Below, in pieces: positions 1 to 6,011 of a stretch of 6,624 nucleotides of DNA (position 1 is its first letter; each line of letters starts with the position of its first letter). The DNA lies in contig JBHELF010000127.1 in NCBI GenBank assembly GCA_046263155.1, forward strand, positions 1 to 6,624. The letters are read 5' to 3'. The notes under the pieces were generated by a model, which was not told the DNA's origin, did no database searches, and was given only the letters and a program-made list of their open reading frames with translations. The position numbers and the translations under genes were made by a program. Origin of the DNA: DATADF01 sp046263155 (GTDB lineage: Bacteria; Actinomycetota; CADDZG01; WHSQ01).

Positions 1-273
1 AGCTGCGTGGAGTTTCCGAGTCGACTGAGCGATCGATACGTCGAGATCGAGGTCCTCGACGCTACGGGTCTGGCCGTCCCTGCCTTCATCCAGCCGCACA
101 CCGACGACGGGGGAGCTGCCGGCGTACAGATCTGCGGCCAAACGCAGGAACCATTCAAGGTGGTGCCGGGCTTCGAGATAGTCGTGTGGCTCAACTCGCT
201 GTCGGCGTCACTGCCCTGCGCGGGAGTGGCGACAACCGGGGTCGTCAAGGCAACCTTTAGCAACCGGCCCTAG
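1..273 (+). CDS. C-terminal end of an unidentified, probably exported beta-rich protein (partial)
   Basis: The frame is open from the first base and ends at TAG 271-273, so the window holds the last 90 codons of a longer gene. A GTG at position 7 could serve as a start, but nothing like a ribosome binding site can be checked and the frame continues to the edge, so a truncated gene is more likely. The translation alternates short hydrophobic strands (for example VEIEVLDA and FEIVVWLNSL) with Gly/Pro/Asp-rich turns, as in a beta-sandwich. It ends in an ATTGVVKATFS strand like those closing extracellular jelly-roll domains. Three cysteines are visible (fragment residues 2, 45 and 73), which would suit a disulfide in an exported protein. 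No catalytic motif is visible and I do not recognise the family. It converges on ccr with only 21 bp between the two stop codons. Confidence 0.6.
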   Translation, partial: SCVEFPSRLSDRYVEIEVLDATGLAVPAFIQPHTDDGGAAGVQICGQTQEPFKVVPGFEIVVWLNSLSASLPCAGVATTGVVKATFSNRP

Positions 274-294
274 GTTTTCGGCAGTCCCAACCTT

Positions 295-1641
295 CTATTC
301 AGAAAACTTCTTGAACAGCTCGATGCGATCGAGGTGCTGCGCCCGCAGCTGAGGATCGCGCACGCCGAGGCCCTCTCGCGGCGCCAGACACAGCACTCCG
401 AGTTTGCCCTTATGCAGGTTTTGGTGGATCTGGTTCGCAGCTTCGCCCGCCTCCTTCAGCGGATACGTCTTCGACAGGATCGGATGGATCTTGCCGAGAT
501 AGGCGAGCCGGTTCGCCTCCCAGGCCTCGCGGTAGTTGGCGAAGTGTGAGCCGATGATCCGCTTGAGGTGCATCCACAAGTAGCGATTGTCGTAGGTGTG
601 CTCGTAGCCCGACGTCGACGCGCAGCTCACTACGGTGCCCCCGCGCTTGGCGACGAACACGCTGGCGCCGAAGGTCTGACGCCCAGGGTGTTCGAAGACG
701 ATGTCGGGGTCCTCGCCGACCAGCTCGCGGATCTTCTTGCCGAACCGGCGGAATTCCTTTTGATCCTGCCTATCGCCATCCCAGAAGCGGTAGTCCTCGG
801 CCTTGCGATCGATCACGTGCTCAATGCCGGCCTCGTGGAGAAGCCGCTCCTTTTCCGGCGACGACACAACGCCGACGGGAATCCCGCCGCCGTTCAAGAC
901 GTATTGGCAAGCGAATCCGCCGAGACCTCCGGTGGCTCCCCAGACCAGCACGACGTCGCCTTGCTTCATCTGCGCGCCGTTGCGCGACACGAGCATTCGG
1001 TAAGAGGTCGACGAGACGAGGCCGAGACACGCCGCCTCCTCCCACGTCATGTGGCGCGGTTTCGGCATCAATTGATTGGCCTTCACCATCGCGATCTCGG
1101 CCATCCCGCCGAAGTTGGACTCGAAACCCCAGATGCGCTGGCCCGGGTCCATCATCGAATCGTCGTGGCCCTCGGGCGCCTCGAGATCCACGTAGTTGCA
1201 GTGCACGGTGACTTCGTCGCCGGGCTTCCATCGAGTCACGCCCGGGCCGGTTCGCAATACGACTGCAGCGCCATCCGAACCGACGATGTGATAGTCGAGG
1301 TTGTGCCTCGCGCCGAGCTCCGACTCCTTTCCGAGCCGCTCCAGGAAGGCGAAAGTCGGAAGCGGCTCGAAGATTGAGGTCCAAACGGTGTTGAAGTTGA
1401 CCGCTGAGGCCATGACTGCAACGAGACACTCGTTGGGGCCCAGCGGGGGGAGTGCCACCTCTTCGACGTGAAGTGACTTGCGCGGGTCCTTGTCCTTGTG
1501 GTCGATGCCGGCAAACATCTCTTGCTCGTCCTTGCGGACGAAGGCCGCGGTCATCGCTTCAGGAAGCTCGAGCGCGCCGATCTCTTCGCCGGGCACCTCG
1601 TTCAGAATCGCATCCCTGATCGCGTCTATCGAACCCGCCAC
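295..1641 (-). CDS. ccr: Crotonyl-CoA carboxylase/reductase
   Basis: This enzyme reductively carboxylates crotonyl-CoA with CO2 and NADPH to (2S)-ethylmalonyl-CoA, in the cytosol. It acts in the ethylmalonyl-CoA pathway or supplies extender units for polyketides. The protein is a zinc-independent medium-chain dehydrogenase/reductase. Its family-typical N-terminal block (DKDPRKSLHVEEV, about residues 50-62) is followed by ASAVNFNTVWTSIFEPLPTF (79-97), the NADPH glycine motif GATGGLG (235-241) and IIGSHFANYREA (362-373). The CO2-pocket residues known from the Kitasatospora enzyme (Asn81, Phe170, Glu171, His365) appear conserved as Asn82, Phe173, Glu174 and His366. The frame extends upstream to a TTG at 1722, but I place the start at GTG 1641. 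That gives 448 residues, close to the family's usual length of about 447. It has AGGGG five bases upstream, begins where family members begin (VAGSIDAIRDAI), and avoids overlap with the divergent gene. The stop is TAG at 297-295. Confidence 0.95.
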   Translation of the reverse strand: MAGSIDAIRDAILNEVPGEEIGALELPEAMTAAFVRKDEQEMFAGIDHKDKDPRKSLHVEEVALPPLGPNECLVAVMASAVNFNTVWTSIFEPLPTFAFLERLGKESELGARHNLDYHIVGSDGAAVVLRTGPGVTRWKPGDEVTVHCNYVDLEAPEGHDDSMMDPGQRIWGFESNFGGMAEIAMVKANQLMPKPRHMTWEEAACLGLVSSTSYRMLVSRNGAQMKQGDVVLVWGATGGLGGFACQYVLNGGGIPVGVVSSPEKERLLHEAGIEHVIDRKAEDYRFWDGDRQDQKEFRRFGKKIRELVGEDPDIVFEHPGRQTFGASVFVAKRGGTVVSCASTSGYEHTYDNRYLWMHLKRIIGSHFANYREAWEANRLAYLGKIHPILSKTYPLKEAGEAANQIHQNLHKGKLGVLCLAPREGLGVRDPQLRAQHLDRIELFKKFSE

Positions 1642-1646
1642 GTTCG

Positions 1647-1651
1647 CCCCT
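1647..1651 (-). promoter_or_regulatory. Ribosome binding site that decides the ccr start
   Basis: On the minus strand the sequence AGGGG ends five bases before GTG 1641-1639. This is good Shine-Dalgarno complementarity and spacing. I see no comparable motif before the longer TTG start at 1722, so it supports the 448-residue form of Ccr. Confidence 0.55.
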
Positions 1652-1693
1652 GTATTCGTGAGTGCATCGGGCCCGAAGCCTAAACGTCGCGGG

Positions 1694-1699
1694 TAGCAT
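1694..1699 (+). promoter_or_regulatory. Possible -10 box for a leaderless acyl-CoA dehydrogenase mRNA
   Basis: TAGCAT fits the TAnnnT -10 pattern and lies exactly at -12 to -7 relative to GTG 1706. Actinobacterial leaderless transcripts that start on the first base of the start codon have this geometry. No Shine-Dalgarno sequence is visible before that GTG, which agrees with a leaderless start. No convincing -35 box is visible, so this is inference from position and sequence only. Confidence 0.4.
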
Positions 1700-1705
1700 C
1701 GTTGC

Positions 1706-2866
1706 GTGGTCGAAGGATTCAATTTTCATTTCACAGAGGAGCAGCAGGCCTTCCGTCAGTCCGTGCGCGAGCTGGCCGAGGAGAGGATCGGCCCTCGCGC
1801 CGCAGAGATCGACGAAGCCGATGAATATCCTTGGGATATCGATGAACTCCTCGTCGCGAATGGATACGCAGGTGTCTCCTATCCCGAGGAATACGGCGGC
1901 TATGGCGGGGGGGCAGTCGAGATATGCATCCTCGTCGAGGAGATCGCCCGCGTCAGCGCCGGTGTTTCGCTGATCCCTGCGGTCAACAAGCTTGGTGCGA
2001 TCCCGATTCTGGTGGCCGGCAACGACGAGCAGAAAAAGAAGGTCTGCACGGGCATCGCCTCTGGCGACCACCGCATGTCCTACTGCCTCACCGAGCCGGG
2101 ATCGGGTTCGGATGCCGCCGCCATGCGAAGCCGTGCCGTTCGGGACGGAAGCTCCTGGGTCCTCAACGGGGCTAAACGCTTCATCACGGGGGCCGGAGCA
2201 TCCGATCTGTACACGTATTTCGCCGTCACCGATCCCGATGGACCGAAGGGGAAGAACATCACGGCCTTCCTGATCACCAAAGACATGGATGGGTTCTCGT
2301 TGGGGCGCAAGGAAGACAAGATGGGGATCCGAGGATCCCCTACTCGAGAGGTGATTCTGGAAGACGTTCGCGTCCCCGAGGAGAACGTCATCGGGGAGAT
2401 CAACAAGGGGTTCCCGATCGCGATGCGCACCTTGGACTTCTCACGGCCGACGGTGGCGGCCCAAGCACTTGGGATCGCCCAGGGCGCGTTCGACTTTGCC
2501 GTCGCTTACTGCAAGGAGCGCAAGCAATTCGGCCGCTCCATCTCCTCCTTCCAGGGGATGCAGTTCCTGTTCGCGGACATGGCCATGGCCGTCGAAACCG
2601 CCCGCCTGGCCGTGTACCGGGCCGCTCGCGCAATCGATGAGGAGGACAAGAACGTCTCCTACTGGGCCGCCATCGCGAAGTGCTATGCCTCGGACGTTGC
2701 CATGCGCGTGACCACCGATTGCGTACAGGCGCTTGGAGGCTATGGCTACGTCCGGGAGTATCCGGTCGAGCGCTTCATGCGAGACGCGAAGATCACCCAG
2801 ATCTACGAGGGCACCAACCAGATTCAGCGAGTAGTGATCGCCCGCAGCATTTTCGGCAAGGACTGA
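1706..2866 (+). CDS. Acyl-CoA dehydrogenase (short-chain/butyryl-CoA-like)
   Basis: This is an FAD-dependent alpha,beta-dehydrogenase of acyl-CoA thioesters, cytosolic, normally passing electrons to electron-transfer flavoprotein. At 386 residues it has the usual length. It starts with the family-like segment FHFTEEQQAFRQSVRELAEE. The flavin/substrate signature YCLTEPGSGSD is at 126-136, WVLNGAKRFITG at 151-162, RKQFGRSISSFQ at 272-283 and ALGGYGYVREYPVERFMRD at 342-360. The presumed catalytic base is Glu368 in IYEGTNQIQR, the position used by short-chain and butyryl-CoA dehydrogenases. The GTG start at 1706 lacks a Shine-Dalgarno sequence but fits the family N-terminus. The gene is divergent from ccr, and two bases separate its stop from the next gene. 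Butyryl-CoA oxidation to crotonyl-CoA would suit that context, but chain length cannot be read from the sequence. At this length it is unlikely to be methylsuccinyl-CoA dehydrogenase, which is typically about 550 residues. Confidence 0.95.
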   Translation: MVEGFNFHFTEEQQAFRQSVRELAEERIGPRAAEIDEADEYPWDIDELLVANGYAGVSYPEEYGGYGGGAVEICILVEEIARVSAGVSLIPAVNKLGAIPILVAGNDEQKKKVCTGIASGDHRMSYCLTEPGSGSDAAAMRSRAVRDGSSWVLNGAKRFITGAGASDLYTYFAVTDPDGPKGKNITAFLITKDMDGFSLGRKEDKMGIRGSPTREVILEDVRVPEENVIGEINKGFPIAMRTLDFSRPTVAAQALGIAQGAFDFAVAYCKERKQFGRSISSFQGMQFLFADMAMAVETARLAVYRAARAIDEEDKNVSYWAAIAKCYASDVAMRVTTDCVQALGGYGYVREYPVERFMRDAKITQIYEGTNQIQRVVIARSIFGKD

Positions 2867-2868
2867 AC

Positions 2869-3333
2869 ATGAGCCTTCGGATTGATGCTCCCGTCTTGCC
2901 ACCGCTACCCATCCAAGATTGGGACGGCGGTGGATCGGAATGGGTCGTGCTCGGACGCGCCGCCAACGACATAGAGGCGCATCTGATGACGGGGGTCCTG
3001 AACGAAGCGGGCGTCGAGACTTACATGGTTAAGGATCGCTCAACCCCCGGCGCGTGGCTGCACGGAGGCTCCGATCCGTGGGCGCCGGTCACTGTCTATG
3101 TCCGCCAACTGCAATACGAAGATGCCCGAATAGCCCTTGCGGAAGTGGCCCTCGAAGACGAACCTGCATCGCCGACAGGCGAGCGAGGTTCCGGTTTGAG
3201 ACGAGTCGTCGCCTGGTGGGTGATAGCGATCCTTTTGGGCCTGTTCTTCACGTTCGTAGGCCTCTCCCGGACCGCGGAGGCAATCCGCGCATGTGAGTTC
3301 CGCTCCACCTGCGGGGCCGAGTCACAGACGTAG
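2869..3333 (+). CDS. Small membrane-anchored protein with a DUF2007-like domain
   Basis: The gene encodes 154 residues from ATG 2869. An AAGGA ribosome binding site (2858-2862) lies inside the end of the preceding gene. Residues 24-93 resemble the DUF2007 (putative signal-transducing protein) fold: EWVVLGRAANDIEAHLMTGV, then LNEAGVETYMVKD, a glycine-rich turn, VTVYVRQ, and a helix containing YEDARIALAEV. The domain is a small ferredoxin-like alpha/beta unit of unknown biochemical role. A Pro/Gly/Arg linker (about 99-112) leads to one hydrophobic helix (113-131). The two arginines just before that helix predict a cytoplasmic N-terminus and a short outward tail with Cys142 and Cys148. The gap of two bases after the acyl-CoA dehydrogenase suggests co-transcription and translational coupling. 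No specific function can be assigned; the DUF2007 assignment is by pattern only. Confidence 0.75.
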   Translation: MSLRIDAPVLPPLPIQDWDGGGSEWVVLGRAANDIEAHLMTGVLNEAGVETYMVKDRSTPGAWLHGGSDPWAPVTVYVRQLQYEDARIALAEVALEDEPASPTGERGSGLRRVVAWWVIAILLGLFFTFVGLSRTAEAIRACEFRSTCGAESQT

Positions 3334-3353
3334 GTCCCCGTGGGGGTACGTCT
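3326..3353 (+). terminator. Stem-loop at the end of the dehydrogenase/DUF2007 operon
   Basis: AGACGTA (3326-3332) is perfectly complementary to TACGTCT (3347-3353). Inside it, CCCC (3336-3339) can pair with GGGG, leaving the GGT at 3333-3335 bulged and a short loop. The hairpin overlaps the TAG stop codon (3331-3333). No U-tract follows (CTAGCC comes next), so this is either a U-less terminator, known in high-GC bacteria, or an mRNA 3'-end structure. Confidence 0.4.
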
Positions 3354-3428
3354 AGCCTCGAAGTTACAGACCTCAGCTCCGGGTGCAGCCAGCAAGCCAA
3401 GCTCGACCTTTCGGCTGGAAAAAGGGTC

Positions 3429-3457
3429 TTTTCAATAGTCATTGCAACTCATAGAGT
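3429..3457 (+). promoter_or_regulatory. Possible sigma-70-type promoter for the metalloprotease
   Basis: TTTTCA (3429-3434) and TAGAGT (3452-3457) are separated by 17 bases. Each matches four of six consensus positions (TTGACA, TATAAT). Transcription would start near 3464 and give a leader of about 97 bases. The evidence is sequence similarity only, and such matches occur by chance. Confidence 0.3.
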
Positions 3458-3548
3458 GAAGCCACCGCACTATCCGGGGGCGAACCACGATTCAGGCTAG
3501 GTAGATCTATTTCCGCAGACTCCCCATTCCCAGTCCTGCCGTTCTAGC

Positions 3549-3554
3549 AAGGAG
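3549..3554 (+). promoter_or_regulatory. Strong ribosome binding site of the metalloprotease gene
   Basis: AAGGAG lies six bases before ATG 3561, which is near-ideal Shine-Dalgarno complementarity and spacing. It is the best such site in the window. It fixes the start codon and, with it, the signal peptide. Confidence 0.75.
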
Positions 3555-3560
3555 CCATCC

Positions 3561-5948
3561 ATGCGCCGCGTCCTTTTTCCGCTGATTCTTCTTGTAGTTC
3601 TGCTGGCCGGTCTTCCGCCGGCCGCGGCCGACCCCTCTGAGCGGAAAGGGTCGTTCGTCGCGACGGCAATCCCCTACGGGGACGTCAACTACAGCTACCC
3701 CACGACGAGCGAAACCTATATGTGCTTTGACGGAGTGGAGAACGTCCATTACGTCAAGGAAGTCTTGACGGCCCCGATCGATGGTGTGCTGCGGGCAACC
3801 ATGAGCGATTTTGAGGGCGACTGGGACCTCGGACTCTTTGATGAGACCGACCTTTTGGTGGAGACGCCTTGGTTCTCGCAATGGATTACCGATAGCGGCA
3901 AAGAGGTCGTGGCCCGGCGGGTGCATCGCGGGGACAAGATCACGATCGGTGCCTGTAACTGGCTCAGCGCCGACACGACTGCACTCGTCGAGTGGAAATT
4001 TGTTCCCGGAGACGGTTTCCAGGCCAAAGCCTCATCGCGTCCCTTCACTGCAATTGCTCCGGGCGAGAAGGCGCACCTATCCGAAAGAGTGCCGGTGAAC
4101 TTTGTCTTCCTCGGGTACGACGAGGACGACATCGATCTTCGGAAATTTCGCAGGGGCCTTCCGGCGCGCTACCGCCCCCTCGTGCGGATGCCCGCGATCA
4201 TCTATGGGCAGGACCATTACCTGGGCATCGACTACACCTATGACTTCCGCACATCGTTCACCGACCGTGCCTACGAGGATCGCTTCTTTCGCGAGCTCCG
4301 CAGGTTGAGCCGGTCTGCTGCGCCGACCCTGATCCAGACCCAGTACAACGCGCAGGCAGGAAACGTGCGCGACATCCTGACGAACTATCAGATTCCGGCA
4401 TCAAAGGTAGAGCGGTGGCTTGTGGAACACGCCCCGCGAGGAGTTGATCCCAGCCAGAACACTGTGTTCTTCGTCAATTGGTTCGGACGCCGCGATTTCA
4501 GGCACCACACCTATACGAAGTACGGGGAGCCGGATAGCGATACAGGTAGGGACTTCGGGAGCGAGTACTACTCCCAGACGATCGCGTGGGGAGGCACGCC
4601 CCCCGATGATCCCGAAACCGGATTCGGCAGGACGAGTCGTGTTTGGTTCTATGACCTATCGGCCGGACCCGACTATTGGACGAGGAACTGGAACGTAGAT
4701 CTTCCTGATACCGACGGCGACGGACGCGTGAACTACCGAATGCCTCCTGCCTGGGAGTACTCGAAGCAGGGTTTCAGGTCGCCGAAAAGGATCAGCGGCG
4801 ATCTCTCTAAGGTCGCCCGCTACATCGCTATCAACATGCTGTTTACGACGTCGCCGCTGTACTTTCCCGCGCTGAACGCGCCCGATCTTCCTCAGAGCGT
4901 GGCACTCGACCTGAATACCTATGAAGGCATACCGGGGTTCGATGCGTCTGAGGAATGGGTCCAAGAAAAAGAGGTCCTCAAGAGCTTCCGCGCCTGGTTG
5001 CCGTTTTACGAGCTTTCGGTAGACGAGCAGGATCTGGACTTCTACGAAACGCAGTTCTTAGGTTGCTACGAGCAGTGGAGCTGGACGTACTTCGGTCCCA
5101 ACTGTCACACGGACAAGCCGTATACGGTATGGGCGAACTTCTTCGTGCACAACGCACTCAACCTCGATAAGACGGCGGACGACGAAAAAGCCGACTATGC
5201 AGCGAGTGCGTTCAATTACGCGCAGGCGGACGGGACCGGCTGGACCTTCGGCTACGCCGACGACAACTATCTGGATGGGACGCAGAGCTTCACCCATACC
5301 TTCGTGGATGGTTCCTTCAGAGACTCCTTCGGGATGACCGACATCATCATTCACGAGTTCGGGCACCACTTCGGCGGCAGTCATCCTCACGACGGCTACG
5401 ACTACGAGCGCGACTTCGACTACGGCCCCTGGATGGATGAAACTCAATTCGCGTACGCGGGGACGCAAAACAACAGCATCATGAGTTACCTCAGCACGAA
5501 CAATGAATTCAGCCAGTTCGATCGCGACAACATGAATCGGTGGATGACGTCCGCTTATCTGAACGCGGTCAATGAAATTGTGAGCGATGTCCTGCCCAAG
5601 ATGAAGGATTCTCAGGTCACAAGCTACGTGCAGGAGGCAGACTCAGCCGCAGCGGCTGCCGAGCGGGCATTTGCCGACCACGACTACGAGACGGCGGTAT
5701 TCACCGCCAGGCGTGCGTATCTGCTGAGCCGTGCTGCGGCACGCGCCGCCGGCGTAACGATTTCCGGCCGGTGGACGGGGACGAAGGTCCTGGAACGAGA
5801 GGGCGCCTCACCCCGTGGGATCTTCTTTAATGCGCGGGAGCATGCGCGTTATCACCGGATGTTCGTGGATCGGATCGATCTCATGAAGCCGTTCATCCGC
5901 CATATGGACAAGCATGGGTCGACTCCGCCCTTGGTCGAGGTGCGCTAG
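3561..5948 (+). CDS. Large secreted zinc metalloprotease of the metzincin type
   Basis: The gene encodes 795 residues starting after a strong ribosome binding site. A Sec signal peptide is clear: Arg2-Arg3, a hydrophobic core at 4-18, and probable cleavage after Ala23 (PPAAA|D). Residues about 45-150 look like a beta-sandwich of the pre-peptidase or carbohydrate-binding kind, with Cys55 and Cys132. Residues about 175-590 form a large domain I do not recognise, with an acidic DTDGDGRVNY loop (383-392) that could bind calcium, and Cys502/Cys515 as a possible disulfide. The catalytic motif is HEFGHHFGGSH (598-608). It gives zinc ligands His598, His602 and His608 and general base Glu599, with the metzincin Gly605. 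A Met-turn follows at Met641 (SIMSY). Residues about 663-740 are Ala-rich and helical. It probably hydrolyses extracellular protein, but the substrate is unknown. I cannot place it in a specific peptidase family. It appears monocistronic. Confidence 0.85.
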   Translation: MRRVLFPLILLVVLLAGLPPAAADPSERKGSFVATAIPYGDVNYSYPTTSETYMCFDGVENVHYVKEVLTAPIDGVLRATMSDFEGDWDLGLFDETDLLVETPWFSQWITDSGKEVVARRVHRGDKITIGACNWLSADTTALVEWKFVPGDGFQAKASSRPFTAIAPGEKAHLSERVPVNFVFLGYDEDDIDLRKFRRGLPARYRPLVRMPAIIYGQDHYLGIDYTYDFRTSFTDRAYEDRFFRELRRLSRSAAPTLIQTQYNAQAGNVRDILTNYQIPASKVERWLVEHAPRGVDPSQNTVFFVNWFGRRDFRHHTYTKYGEPDSDTGRDFGSEYYSQTIAWGGTPPDDPETGFGRTSRVWFYDLSAGPDYWTRNWNVDLPDTDGDGRVNYRMPPAWEYSKQGFRSPKRISGDLSKVARYIAINMLFTTSPLYFPALNAPDLPQSVALDLNTYEGIPGFDASEEWVQEKEVLKSFRAWLPFYELSVDEQDLDFYETQFLGCYEQWSWTYFGPNCHTDKPYTVWANFFVHNALNLDKTADDEKADYAASAFNYAQADGTGWTFGYADDNYLDGTQSFTHTFVDGSFRDSFGMTDIIIHEFGHHFGGSHPHDGYDYERDFDYGPWMDETQFAYAGTQNNSIMSYLSTNNEFSQFDRDNMNRWMTSAYLNAVNEIVSDVLPKMKDSQVTSYVQEADSAAAAAERAFADHDYETAVFTARRAYLLSRAAARAAGVTISGRWTGTKVLEREGASPRGIFFNAREHARYHRMFVDRIDLMKPFIRHMDKHGSTPPLVEVR

Positions 5949-6011
5949 CAACCAACGCCTTGAACGGGGTCTAGCGGGGATTCCGCGCGGCAACGAGTAG
6001 GGTCGCGTCGC
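5949..6011 (+). other. Short intergenic region before the fumarase/aspartase gene
   Basis: GCGG (5974-5977) and CCGC (5983-5986) can form a short hairpin after the protease stop, but no U-tract follows, so a terminator is doubtful. TAGGGT (5998-6003) resembles a -10 box. It ends eight bases before GTG 6012, two bases further than the ideal leaderless spacing. The overlapping AGTAGGG is only a weak ribosome binding site candidate. Confidence 0.3.

Larger units (their letters stand above)
3334..3560 (+). other. Intergenic region and leader of the metalloprotease gene
   Basis: These 227 bases carry no credible gene. They contain the 3' arm of the stem-loop at the upstream stop codon and a set of possible pairings: AGACC 3368-3372 with GGTCT 3425-3429, CCAGC 3389-3393 with GCTGG 3414-3418, and AAAAG 3420-3424 with CTTTT 3428-3432. 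A possible promoter (3429-3457) and the ribosome binding site before ATG 3561 follow. I compared the region mentally with the conserved cores of the c-di-GMP, c-di-AMP, cobalamin and TPP riboswitches and found no match. Confidence 0.5.

Noticed and set aside
272..293. A terminator between the convergent genes at the left end (AGGTT/AACCT)
   Set aside because: The stem is only five AT-containing pairs with a long loop and no U-tract, so it is too weak to call.
568..1377. A 269-codon open frame on the plus strand opposite ccr
   Set aside because: It lies entirely antisense to a gene with unambiguous conserved motifs. Its translation is rich in Arg, His, Val and Ala with no domain pattern, which is typical of a high-GC shadow frame.
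1559..2071. A 170-codon minus-strand open frame spanning the divergent region
   Set aside because: It overlaps both ccr and the dehydrogenase in other frames and has no recognisable sequence.
3361..3560. A known riboswitch (c-di-GMP, c-di-AMP, cobalamin or TPP type) before the protease
   Set aside because: Fragments such as GGGGGCGAACCAC and AGCCAGC are only superficially similar. The conserved cores and their order are absent.
5058..5468. A 136-codon minus-strand open frame within the protease gene
   Set aside because: It is antisense to the zinc-motif region. Its Val/Arg-rich translation mirrors the codon structure of the real gene.
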